From Lasiosphaeris hirsuta (Eukaryota; Ascomycota; Sordariomycetes; Sordariales; Lasiosphaeriaceae), in assembly GCA_030549175.1 (NCBI GenBank), contig JAUKUA010000001.1, forward strand, positions 496,001 to 560,000: a stretch of DNA of 64,000 bases. Reading direction: 5' to 3'. Numbering within the stretch: the first letter of the stretch is position 1; every line of letters starts with the position of its first letter. Below, one piece after another: positions 1 through 10,209 of this stretch. Made by a program: the position numbers and the translations under genes. The notes beneath the pieces were generated by a model that saw nothing but the letters and a program-made list of their open reading frames with translations, was not told the origin of the DNA and did not search any database.

Positions 1-1559
1 AGGTACGGTGTAGACTTACTAAGAAGGTGCTGTAAATGGAAAGTTTAAATATTAAATAAGGTTCCTAGAATTAAGAACCACAGCCGTGAATGTAGGGTAG
101 AAGGTGATTTTGAAGGACGAATGACGTGAATAATGTGAAAAGGTAGAGGCTGGGTCCAACGAAGTCGATACCGCTACCAAGGATGGCCGTCAAACCGATG
201 TATTTACCGAGAAGCTGTTGAGAAGATAGACTGGTGGTAAGTCAGTCGGCTGGAACTTGATAGCTAGATCGTATACCGGACGGTGATGTTAGAGGATAAC
301 AAGGTATCTTAGGGGATGAATAAGTAGACTGATTGAAGGCGGGTCAAGGACTAACGATAAGGAATACTGTTTAAGTAGCTTGTTGAAGAGCAATAAGTAC
401 AGCACCATCTACAAAATTGGGAGCCGGCGATGTCGACCTGTTTTTGACACTCACACCGGCATTTTCAGCAATCGTGTAAATAAGGTATGATGCCGTTTCT
501 TAGCGGTAAAGGGAGTAGCTGTTGCGGGGAGGAGTGCTCTTATACCTATGTAACTCGGTGTTGCTAGAGCCGAGAGCCACAGCTCCCCCTGAATCAAGTA
601 TTAGGTGACCATTTCTCCTACATCCTTCGCCATATATTATCTGTATCGTATCCATTCCGTCGTGATCTGACTGACGTGGGAAGCTCCCTATCCGGTAATA
701 CTATCGTAAAATATAGAGCTATCTTAACAAATCCTTTGACGTCGTTCCTTTCCAGATCCTTTGACATACATGGTAGACGAGACCGATGTCTGGGCTTAAC
801 ACGGATGTCTAGAAGTGTATAATCCAATGACTTAGACTTAATAACGGGGATACTGTCATGAGGCGGCCTACATGGTCCAATGTCAGCTATCTGTCCCTCT
901 ACCTCGACCTTAACGTAAGCGGCCAGGATACCGGCATCCCACACTCAAGGATGCGTCTGTAGCAGGTCTGGTTGCGGCGTTCCATTACAGATCATAGATA
1001 GGCTAACTCGAGCATACTTCTTCGACGTGAATGGCCTTCTACGTACCTAATGTATAAGCTATTTACGTAGGCTAGAGGACTATAAAGCCGGTGGCCCTAG
1101 ATAGGTTACTAAACGGCCAGCGAGGGTCGAATATCTCATACGGCTCTCGGCATAGTTATGTACGTATGGCCGGCATTGGTTGTCACATCAGCCTCGAGGT
1201 TTGGCCATGTATATAAATCGAGCATCCGAAGCGAGGAATAACGTGAGAAGAGTCCCGCAGCTCAATCTTACCTTAAATTACCTTGAACCTATAGGACAGA
1301 AGCTAGCTGTTTGCTATGCCAACCCATCGTAAGGATGACCCATGGATACAATTTATCACCAAGGACTCATGGTAATATGTAGAGTATGTGTGAGGAAGGC
1401 TAGCTCCTCCACGAAACGAATCACCTCATAGTGTCTTAACTAAAATATTATAGTTTGTGTATCCTTTACTTTACACCTTAATATGCTGTTTTGAGTCCGA
1501 TGTTGACTAGCTTGGCCAATGCCAGGCTCCGGGACTGCATTTTCATATAAGTGATCTCT

Positions 1560-1711
1560 GCAAATTTACCTAGAGCCTCCCGACCCCTTGTAAATTCCTA
1601 TGGTTCCCCGCATTCCCTAATCGCAAATTTACCTGAGCTTTCCTGACCCTTGCAAAAATTCTTCAGTCCTCCCGTAGATATCTCTTGTAAATTTACCTAG
1701 AGCTTGCAAAT
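1560..1711. repeat. Imperfect tandem repeat, about 63 bp, three units
   Basis: The phrase GCAAATTTACCTAGAGC recurs with small changes starting at 1560, 1623 and 1686/1687, a spacing of 63-64 bp. Units one and two continue with a similar CCTGACCCTTG-like stretch; the third is cut short. Seen directly; no function implied. Confidence 0.7.
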
Positions 1712-1725
1712 CCCACGGCCTCCAT

Positions 1726-1771
1726 GTGGATCTAAAAATGGGACGTAGGCTTACTACATTTTTAGATCCAC
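1726..1771. repeat. Perfect 15-bp inverted repeat with 16-nt loop
   Basis: GTGGATCTAAAAATG at 1726-1740 is the exact reverse complement of 1757-1771, with a 16-nt spacer. It could be the end of a small inverted-repeat element or a cruciform-forming site; there is no gene to which it could serve as a terminator. Confidence 0.75.
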
Positions 1772-2187
1772 CTGCTTGGGCGTTGACATGTCAGCCAGCA
1801 CGTGGCAGCTGTCTGGCACTGTAGTAACTGCTCCAAATCGTCGAAATCCACGATAAAAACTGATTAAACTCAATTAATTACAGGTGCCTGTAAATCGCTC
1901 AGTTTCCAGCCTGCGACGTAAATAAAACCCCTCTTCTTCGGAGCCGGCGTAACCTATTTCCGGAGCTAACCCAATGCTATAATGCCCGTTGATACGACAT
2001 CCTGGTAATTTTGTCATTTTTCCAGTCGTGAGAGATACCCTTGCAGAAGAGCGGGAACGAAGATTCCGGATCGGCCTCGGCAGATGTTTGTCACATGTTT
2101 TGGCAGTAGATATCGATACATTAAGGCTGAGTTGAGATCTCTTACGGATGCGAGGGTGAGTAAGTTAGGTAGCAACTCCTGCTAAGG

Positions 2188-2740
2188 TAAAAATTGGAAT
2201 CTTACCCCGAACCCCGCCGCTTCTACTTGTTCTAAAACAACTTTTCCGAGCCGTACCCCGCTCGACGAGCTCTTTTCCACAAAATGGCCCCCCAAAGACG
2301 CGCTCAGCTTCTCTTCTGAGCTTAACCAGATCAACTACCGTCATCTATACTACGAAATATCCGCACCGACACCATTTTCTTCGTCCGCAAAGTCGCTTGC
2401 CCACTTCCCAGTCTCCCACATTCGAGCCCAACGCTATATGGTGAGGTTACTTGGTTCAAAGTAAACAAAAACTACGCTAATGTTTTTGTAGGACATTAAG
2501 GAGAACGACCTTGAGGGGTCGGAAGACTGGACGAGTGCTTCGAATACTCCGAACGCTATTGTTAGAAGTAGCGGAGAGGTGATCTGGCGGGACTGCCAGG
2601 CTTCTATTATCGTTATTGATGCGGATGGCAAATATGGCAAAGTGGTAAAGATCATGGAGAAAAGGAAGGGTCGGTGTGTGCTGCCCCGAGGCTTTGTACT
2701 ATATGGTGTTGGTGATGGTGGCCAGCTGAAGCAGGTTTGA
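2188..2740 (+). CDS. Possible two-exon hypothetical frame without an upstream ATG
   Basis: An open frame runs from just after a TAA at 2185-2187 to 2440, is interrupted by a typical fungal intron (2441-2491: GTGAGG donor, GCTAATG branch site, TTTTTGTAG acceptor, 51 nt), and continues in frame from 2492 to a TGA at 2738-2740. The only in-frame ATG is the last codon before the intron, so either a 5' exon is missing or this is a fragment. The product would be hydrophilic, with a basic segment near the end (MEKRKGRC). I do not recognise it. The good intron argues for a once-real gene; the decayed left flank argues for a remnant. Confidence 0.3.
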
Positions 2741-2751
2741 ACATATTGGTA

Positions 2752-3714
2752 CTACCTAGTCTCATCACCATAGAGCCTATCTCTCATCCAAAGTCTGTCT
2801 TTAAATCCCAAGCTTAAGTTAACAACACCATCTCCCTGAGCGTCGGCAGTGAACGACATGGATACGCATCTTGTAGCGATAATTCCATGGGCCAGTTCTT
2901 CCTCACGTACTGGACTCCCAGCGATTGCTTTGCTCATTCTGGAACCAAGCAATTTGTCGATGTCACTTTCCAGAGAGCCCTGAAAAGGGAAGTGAGTGGG
3001 ATGAAGCCTCCCCCCGTTGGATAGAACCATATACCGAACTCTATCCTCTACTGCTATGTGTACTGGGAAAAGTTGCATTGCGATATAAGTAACCTCACTT
3101 GCCTTAACAGCGATGCTAACAAGACAGTATGGGGTCAAACCGTTCCGCCTGATAACTGGGAATGACATTGTTACGTCAGCGTACCCATCTTTTGCATTGA
3201 TCGCGCTGCAGATGTATGGAGGAAGGATGTTCATAACGCCGTGGAATGAGGCAAGGGTGCACGTCTGCTCTTGGTCGCCTGGGGTCAAGGTTGCTGTTGA
3301 GTTATTCAGGGGGTTGGTTTCGGGGCGGATGAGAGCTGTTATCGCAGTGGTCGGGGCGTCGGTCCCGCTGGCTATCGCTGTCGTGGTCGACATCGCCATT
3401 AGCTTGCCCTCGTCAGCAAGCCCTAGAAACAGATTAGAAAAGTGGTGGAGAGGGAAGGGGGATTGAGCAATCTTACGTCGTCTTTTTGGGTTGCGCATTA
3501 GGTTATCTATTGCTTTCTGGACAGTCGCATGACAACCGATGGATGCGACTTTAGCGGCGATCTTTCCTCGTGTTTCGCAGGGCAGGTGATGGAAAGCATC
3601 GATCGTTGTCGTCTCTCGTTGTTGCTCTGCACACCACTTGCGACAGAGCACAGAGCAACGCTCTGCGACCTTGGGGTTGATCTGTAGCAGAGCGACAACG
3701 CCAAGGCAGAGCAC
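2752..3714 (-). CDS. Hypothetical protein gene with one intron
   Basis: The minus-strand frame is open through a 54-nt stretch that is clearly an intron (3476-3423: GTAAGA donor, TCTAATC branch site, TTTCTAG acceptor); because 54 is divisible by three the frame looks uninterrupted. Splicing joins ...NPKRRR directly to LADEGKLMA. The frame extends upstream of 3714 without a stop to about 3907 but offers no ATG before the one at codon 73 of the listed frame, so the true start or a first exon is unknown. The product has a basic N-terminal part with a Cys-rich patch and a Thr/Pro-rich middle; no domain recognised. Confidence 0.45.
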   Translation of the reverse strand: MLCLGVVALLQINPKVAERCSVLCRKWCAEQQRETTTIDAFHHLPCETRGKIAAKVASIGCHATVQKAIDNLMRNPKRRRKIAQSPFPLHHFSNLFLGLADEGKLMAMSTTTAIASGTDAPTTAITALIRPETNPLNNSTATLTPGDQEQTCTLASFHGVMNILPPYICSAINAKDGYADVTMSFPVIRRNGLTPYCLVSIAVKASEVTYIAMQLFPVHIAVEDRVRYMVLSNGGRLHPTHFPFQGSLESDIDKLLGSRMSKAIAGSPVREEELAHGIIATRCVSMSFTADAQGDGVVNLSLGFKDRLWMRDRLYGDETR

Positions 3715-4220
3715 TACCTGATTGGTCGTAGGGGCTTCGGGTCTTTTGCACCCCTGACCCAGTGCACACGGTTGTGTGCACCGTCTTCAAAGCGGGGACA
3801 ATCGTCGGGGCCGCGCCGGTCTAAGTGATGGCCTGCAGGGTCGTCACAAACGGCCGTCGGATGGATAAAAAAAACAACAGTGCTCGATGCAAGAGGAGAG
3901 CTGCATTAGGGAGGGTGACGCTCACATTTATACCTCCTATATCAGTGGAGGATGACATGTCACTCGTGGTTCTACGTGTGGTTGCTCAATCGTCGCTGCA
4001 GCATATGCTGCAGATAGGGGACTTTCCAGCGGGGACGCGCTGCTGCTTGTGAACGAAGACTGGCTAGTGGCCACGGGCAGATGGCCAGGGCCCCCCGAAC
4101 CCCCTTTCTTTCCAACAAGATGGGAGCCTAAATTCTGGCAAGCTGGAAGGTACGGGCACAAAATTGGGATAGTATACTTACACTTAGAGTATACCAGTAC
4201 ATAACATACCAACATATACT

Positions 4221-4280
4221 AGCACATAATATACTAGCACATAATATCCTAGCACATAATATCCTAGCACATAACATCCT
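4221..4280. repeat. Tandem repeat, four 15-bp units
   Basis: Four head-to-tail copies of AGCACATAATATCCT-like units at 4221, 4236, 4251 and 4266, with one or two changes each. The flanks (from about 4150) carry degenerate relatives such as GTACATAACATACC; the same vocabulary recurs at 14480-14720. Confidence 0.85.
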
Positions 4281-4576
4281 AGCTTAAAATTGAGCCCGAA
4301 TCCTGGGTCATGGTCCCGGATTTTGGGATGGTACATGATATACCAGCACTGATGGGATGTCCCACAGTGTGCCAGTAGATTCCCTGGGTTTAATGTGGAC
4401 ACTGCCGGTGGCATCGAAAGGAAACCTTAGCCGTGGGGACTGAAAACGGGCCTCTAAGGCTGTGCAGCGGCAGCGTATGAGATCACCCTAATGCAGGGAA
4501 GAATCAGAGAAAGCTCAGGACAAATTAGCTACAGCTCACCCTAGCTCACGCCAGCTCAGGACTACGAACGAAAAGG

Positions 4577-4656
4577 GAAATTTCGTGTGCCCAGATTCGT
4601 CGCAGATTACCAGGCTATTCTGTGACTGTGAGACTAATCTGGGCTCACGAAATTTC
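4577..4656. repeat. Inverted repeat, 21-bp arms, 38-nt loop
   Basis: Arms at 4577-4597 and 4636-4656 match at 20 of 21 positions (GAAATTTCGTG...GCCCAGATT against its reverse complement). The arms are separated by 38 nt. It may be a miniature element or hairpin; no target duplication was found. Confidence 0.7.
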
Positions 4657-5211
4657 TTCTTTTATACCTCACCCACGTGACATTGCTCAGTCCGGCTCTG
4701 GTTCGGCTCAGGATTAGCCCAGGATTTACTCAGGCTTGCTCACCCTAAGAACCTTTTCCGGAAAGCTGCGCCGCAGCATGCAGAGTGTTACTACCTTAGC
4801 AGTGTCCGCCTATGCATTCAGGGCCTGCGTGCATTATTTCGAGGCCTCTTACAATGTCGACAAGGTCTTTTACAATGTGGATAACACCTTCCAGCATCCT
4901 GCTTCTCACTCAAGATAACGTGGGATCCTATCGTCTAGTTTACACACATTGTGGGCAACCAGATTGACCTCCTTGGCGAGCACATTATCAAGTTCAGTGT
5001 CTTCCACACGTGGTTAAGTTCTCTGGCAACGCAATTTGAGTCACAAGCCATGTCACTCGCTTCGTCTACTCTTGCGTATCGTTTGACCCTGTCTGGTGGA
5101 TCACCCCGGTGTCCGGCCTTTCAGTCTGCAGCCTTTCGGTGCACGTTGTAGCGGTTTCTATTTAGGGGTGGTGATGGTGGTGCGGACGTTTGAAACGTGC
5201 ATGGTATTAGG

Positions 5212-5279
5212 GAGGTTACAGCTCGCGCGAGCAGGTCGCGCCAAGCAGAGAATTGAAGGGACGTGCGAGCTGTAACCTC
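5212..5279. repeat. Perfect inverted repeat, 15-bp arms, 38-nt loop
   Basis: GAGGTTACAGCTCGC at 5212-5226 pairs exactly with 5265-5279. The loop is 38 nt, the same length as in the repeat at 4577-4656, although the arm sequences are unrelated. Confidence 0.7.
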
Positions 5280-5705
5280 GTTTCAGGAGGGGGTGGGCGG
5301 CTTCCACCCCGCTTCTCAGGCAAGCGGTACAAAGTCTCACCCAGTCCACCATCAAGCCAGTTAGCTACTCGATGCTAGGCTCTCCGACACGACCCAGCCA
5401 GCATAAGGTGCATGAGTGGGTCGCTGGTTGAATACAATTCCTTTTTCCCTTGTCCAGCATTACCTACGGCCTGCCCCCCCCCTCCCCCCCCTTACCGATG
5501 TCTATCGTCCGGATCGGAGAGAGGCCGTTCGCTGAAGACACACGCGAGGAAAGACCACCCGAAGAAAAATAAATGCGCAACAACATGAAGAGTACTACGC
5601 GAGAAGCTAAAGCAGGAGAGGGGGAGAGAAAGCAGTCAGGAAGGACATCTGACCTTGCAGGCTTGACGCTGACAAGCGGGATTATGCAGCCCCAAGTCGA
5701 CCCTT

Positions 5706-8404
5706 AGGGAGGCAGCAGATGGCATTTTCAGTGGTGCAGCACCCCAGATGTTTTTGTCAACGATGAAGGAATCATTCTTTGCAGAGCATGCAATAGAAGT
5801 CCGAACGTGGCCGAGGCCATATCGAGAAAATATCGCCAGGACGCGAACCTATCACCGGCCCCAAGCAACCAAATTTCTAGTGCATACAACCTTTGGTGGC
5901 CACCGAGTGTTCCATACACTGCGGATAATGGTGATGCAGTTAGCAACAATAAGGGGACGACCAGCAAGGACACCAATACCACCGGCCCTACAAGGACCCA
6001 GCATTACCCCGCTTACCCTCACCGACTAGCCTCAACAGAATTCCGTCTGCTCTGTCTTTCAGCCACCCCAGACCGGGACGCACCTCTACACCTGACGTTG
6101 GAAACTCACCGCGACGAGAGACACCCAGAGTATGAGGCTGTGTCGTACACATGGGGCGGAGAGAATGACGACGCTTCGCTCTGCTATCCGGTATACGTGG
6201 GCCCATATTGGGACCTTCTGTTGCAGTCAAACAACTGTTCGGCTATGCTAAGGTTTCTTCGCCCATTCGAATCATCACATGGGCGCCGGCTCATTTGGGT
6301 TGACGCCCTGTGTATCAACCAAGATGATAGCTCCGAGAAGGGTGTCCAAGTGGCAAAGATGGGCTTCATCTACAGAAGTTCCAGACGGGGTCGTTGTCTA
6401 TTTGGGCGAAGACGTAGCAACTATTGCCCCAGGTCAGTATCCAATACGACGGAGACTCGAAGACGCCATCCTACCTCAGACAGCAACCTCGATGCGCACC
6501 GATAATCAGGATCTCGTGGTTGGAAGCACACAGGTTAACCTTGGTCGCATTCTTCAACGACGCTATTTTAGCCGTGTCTGGGTTGTCCAGGAACTACTCC
6601 TTGCCTCTCAGGTGACGATCCAAGTTGGCGACCTTGAATTACGGCTAGACGCTACAACCTCTGATTCAATCCTCCAATAACACCCGGATTATGTATGGTC
6701 GGACAGTCCGGTACCATGGTTACAACTAGCTTGTCGTGGGAAGCTCTCGGGCTTGAACATTATCCAGCTAATGGCGCTTACGGCCACTTCCAAGGCTTCA
6801 GACCCCCGAGACAAGATATACGGTCTTGTAGGACTTTTGGGTAAGGGCTCCGACCGGCAGCCTCTCTTGCCGGACTACTCGCTGTCATCCACACAGCTGG
6901 GCGTTGGCGTTGCCGCCCATTGTCTCTTGGATCTCAAATTCTGTGGGTGCTGCGGATGAATCCCCGAGCGCCTCCCAATAGTGGGATGCCTTCTTGGATG
7001 CCAGATATGTTGAAATTATCAGGCACCGGTTCCTGGGTGACAGGAGTTATTGGCACAGCTGAGGCAGCGGATCGCAGGGCTGCAATCGGGAAGCGATTTT
7101 ACTCGTCAAGGCAGAATATTTTGAATTCGGGCCGCGACATGGAAGACGTCAGCGTGGAAAATCGCGCAAGGTCTGACTTTGCGCTCTTCCAGCTCAGCGC
7201 GGAAAAGAAATCATGGTGTGAAGGATGGAATTGGATTGGACCTCCGCTTGACGGGGTGGAACACCGTTCTGATAACATATCGGCTGACTACGATGGGCCG
7301 CTGGTGCGCGATATACTGCCGTGGCACGACAATGCGACTGTCAGCACCTCAACTGCTGCTCTGTCCATCAGCCTGACAGAGCTCTGCCCGATCTACTTCT
7401 CGCCGATAAAAGTTTTCAGCCTTGATGGTGTGACAGTATACCGGATCCACCCCAGGAACCAACTTCCTCAGTATGGCCTAGAAAACACCCCTGTATCTTC
7501 GTACATGTACCTGCTCTCCGAGCAAGCTCTTGACGAGGTTATTAGGTCCGGAGATGTTATTTTCATTATCGATACGGCTGAATCCCCTCCGTTATTCCCT
7601 ATTCTAAGGCCGAACACCAGTCCAGTCGGATCGTTCAGATTAGTGGCCTGCGCGCACGAGGCCTTCTTCGAGTTTTCTAGAAGCTCCGTTCCTACGGCCG
7701 CTAGGCCTGGGAGAGCCGATCAGCAGTTTTTATATTTGGCTGACCTCCAACGGAGCCTTTAAAGTGTCGGGGAGGGTGTCTTGGAGGAGCTGGCCGGTTT
7801 GTTACCCTCTAGGACTGGGTTCGCTGGGGCAACCGACCCCACCATTACCGCTCTATTGCCCGGAGTGGATGACACTGAGGGGATACTGGCAGTGATGCAA
7901 GCTCACTTTGACGAAGGGGGACAGAGCGGTGTAGATCCTCTGCAGATCTACTTCGCCCTTATCCATCCCAGATTTCATCCGCTGCTTGTTAGGATGGACG
8001 ACTGCATCGTTGAATTTGGCGAACTAGAGCTGCGAGTTTCCCCAAGTGACCAAGCGACTCTACGCAGTTACGCGCAATCTCGGCCGGGAAGAGCCACCTG
8101 GCCCTGGAGGCGCGCAGATGACCCCCCTGGTACTTCGCATCGCCATGATCCCCCGCCGTCAGAAGATATTGTCTTGTGGACGGACCGTCGGCGCCTCATG
8201 CTCTATGTTACGTATCTCAAAGAATTCAGAGCGCTTCGAAAACTTAGGTCCTCTTTCTACGCCAGCGGCAAAAAAACTGAAACCGAAATTCTAGCGCTGG
8301 TTAGAAATGAGGATTGCCAGTTCATTGCGTGCCCAAAGTGGCCAATCACGCTGATCGAGGAATTTTGCATCAGTGGAAGCACGTATCGGGTTACTATATA
8401 CTAG
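5706..8404 (+). pseudogene. HET-domain gene, inactivated
   Basis: Reading forward, typical heterokaryon-incompatibility (HET) blocks appear in order: YEAVSYTWGG (near 6130), LIWVDALCINQDD (near 6295-6330), then MGFIYR, VVVYLGED (near 6395), RVWVVQELLLAS (near 6575-6610), SDPRDKIYGLVGLLG (near 6800-6840) and a PSWMPD block (near 6990). They sit in different frames or are cut by stops: a frameshift near 6380, an in-frame TAA at 6678-6680, a second frameshift between about 6920 and 6955, and an in-frame TAA at 7760-7762, after which the frame runs to 8404. An open frame extends upstream to 5706 with a CxxC-like piece (LCRAC) but no ATG. HET proteins act in fungal non-self recognition and cell death; with at least four lesions this copy cannot make one. 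Introns could explain one lesion but not all. Confidence 0.85.
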
Positions 8405-8796
8405 TTCATTCGCAGCACACTCGACGACGATTCACATCTCTTTTGCAAGTGGGTAATTACCTCACTTTTATATCCCCATCTTTGACGGCCGATATATTAA
8501 CTGTAACGAGAAGGCTATTGCCAAGGCAAAACCTGCAGGCTCAAGATATAATATAACCTAGATTTGCGTAGTCTAGTGTGAAGAAGAGGAAGAAAGGAAA
8601 ACTATTAAAGTGCTGCGAACAGTGAAGGGGTATATCCCTCCATTGTGCTGCAAACCTACCAGTCCCGATTGGGTCTAGTTGGAGGAGTGAATCCTCGGAC
8701 GCGTTGCAAGTCCACCAGCTCCTGTGACCTGGCGAGGTGCCAGGTCCGTCACATTAACGAAAAGACCAGTGCTTCCAGCATGGGCGGCTACTTACC
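8405..8796. other. Intergenic, nothing recognised
   Basis: Between the dead HET gene and the beta-lactamase-like relic. Short frames only; the right end may contain decayed upstream codons of the relic. Confidence 0.4.
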
Positions 8797-9193
8797 AATC
8801 CACCGCCTACGTCACCAGGCTGGGCCGTTCCATCCTGACCTCGTCTCTCCTCCCGGCCCGCGCGACCCATGCCTGGCTCCAGTGCAACGGCGCACATGAG
8901 GTACGCCATGGCGTCCATCGGCCGCTCGTGGGAGATTCTGCGGCGTAACGTGCCCTTGTCGCCGGGGTCCAAGACGACGCGCATCGTGGACTTTTTCACG
9001 AAGCAGGACGGTGGGCACGGCGTACACGACGTTGATCGCTGTAGCGCCCGAATACGGGGTCGGGCTGCCGCTGATGATGGTGGCGCCGACGGCGGGGGAT
9101 CTCCAGTTCATGAAGATTCTTTAGATGGACATTTATCTACCGGCGTTGGAGGAGGTATGTTGCATCTTATTTTACCAAGTCTAAACTTGTCTC

Positions 9194-9231
<38 letters not shown>

Positions 9232-9451
9232 CCTTCTCATAACGGACTCACCCTCTAGCAGGTGTCGAATCATGTGCTGACCAGACCGCCAGGCGTTCCG
9301 CGATCCAGCCTCAGTCAACTTTGCTGGCACATACACCCACCCGGACAACTCTACCGCAACCATTAAGTTGCTGCCCGACGAGTCCGGGCTGTTCGTGTCC
9401 GAGATGCACAGCGGGTGGGCAGACTTCATCGCGCTCATGGCTACCATCTAG
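8797..9451 (+). pseudogene. C-terminal remnant of a fungal beta-lactamase-like (serine hydrolase) protein
   Basis: Three frames together spell the C-terminal half of the fungal beta-lactamase-related family: RLGRSILTSSLLPA (about 8815-8860), MASIGRSWEILRR (about 8908-8945) with DFFTKQDG, then YTTLIAVAPEYGVGLPLMM (from about 9024) and LPALEE (about 9138-9153). A TAG interrupts at 9122-9124. An intron-like stretch with a TC microsatellite follows, and the last exon carries FAGTYTHPDNSTAT and ends at 9451. The N-terminal half with the SxxK active site is absent, so this is a truncated, frameshifted relic. The family is established for the order of these blocks; the intron assignment is inference. 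Confidence 0.7.
9190..9228. repeat. TC dinucleotide microsatellite
   Basis: An almost uninterrupted CT run with one A, inside the probable intron of the beta-lactamase-like relic. Confidence 0.9.
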
Positions 9452-10209
9452 GCCGCCTTGGGAGGAAAAGTGGAGAAGGGATTCGGCGGATTTCTGTACC
9501 CTATTGTTTGCTCTGTTGTTCTGGCCTCCGGCTAGAACCCCTTTCTTTCTAACAGAGGCTACTAGCGCTATGCGCCTGCAAACCTTTAAGGGGGGTTTCT
9601 GATCGAATGCGTCGAGACTTGGCGGTATTTGAAATTGCGATGGCTGCCAGGGAGGGAAATAATTCATATCTGAGGATGCACTGTGTCTGCGGGAAGGGGA
9701 ATGCATAGGGTATGTGGATATACAGTAGTGTAAATATACGGTTATGGTAGTGTACTGTGACACTCTAATAATTGGATTAACCCAGTCTTGGTAGTGAATG
9801 ACAGTGTTCCATCTCTTTTTGTGTCGTAGGTTGCTGCGTCTACGTAATATACCAAAGTTACCTGGCTGGGTACCTACCTCATATACCAACTTGCAGTCGT
9901 AATACGTATATAGAAGATACTTGCCTACTAGATAGACGATCTGGAAGAGTTTCGCTAATCTCTGCCAAAAACTCATCATCTCGCTCCCTAAGGTAGATGG
10001 ATAGGTACCTACCTTGGCTACCTCCCTCCCCACCTGAACTTCGGAAGACTCTTCGTCAAATCAAAAGCTCGTCGTCCTCAGGAAGAATATGGGTCAAGAT
10101 CTCAAATTGACGGTCCATCGGAGCTTCTCCCCGGGGCCGGTGTGGAAAGAGATTGTTTTGGGGTAGCCTGCAACCCCTTTAAATACTTCAAGAATTCCTC
10201 CTTAGCCAC
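9452..10209. other. Intergenic, nothing recognised
   Basis: No gene supported on either strand. Minus-strand frames here are interrupted and show no domain. This is the 3' side of the minus-strand membrane-protein pseudogene. Confidence 0.4.

Larger units (their letters stand above)
1..2187. other. Decayed AT-shifted DNA without a recognisable gene
   Basis: No long open frame and many stops in all frames. The base composition is richer in TA than the genic parts of the window, as seen in mutated transposon DNA of filamentous fungi. A weak minus-strand frame at 618-944 has no recognisable motif. It carries a small tandem repeat (1560-1711) and a perfect hairpin (1726-1771), listed separately. 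I read it as old repeat-derived DNA; no family can be named from what remains. Confidence 0.5.
3908..5700. other. Gene-poor stretch with short repeats
   Basis: No convincing gene. It contains a 15-bp tandem repeat (4221-4280), two inverted repeats (4577-4656 and 5212-5279), several GCTCA-rich clusters between 4500 and 4740, and C-rich runs at 5474-5490. Short frames on either strand show no motif. Confidence 0.5.

Noticed and set aside
3113..3466. Plus-strand 117-codon frame
   Set aside because: Antisense to a minus-strand frame that has a well-formed intron; no motif.
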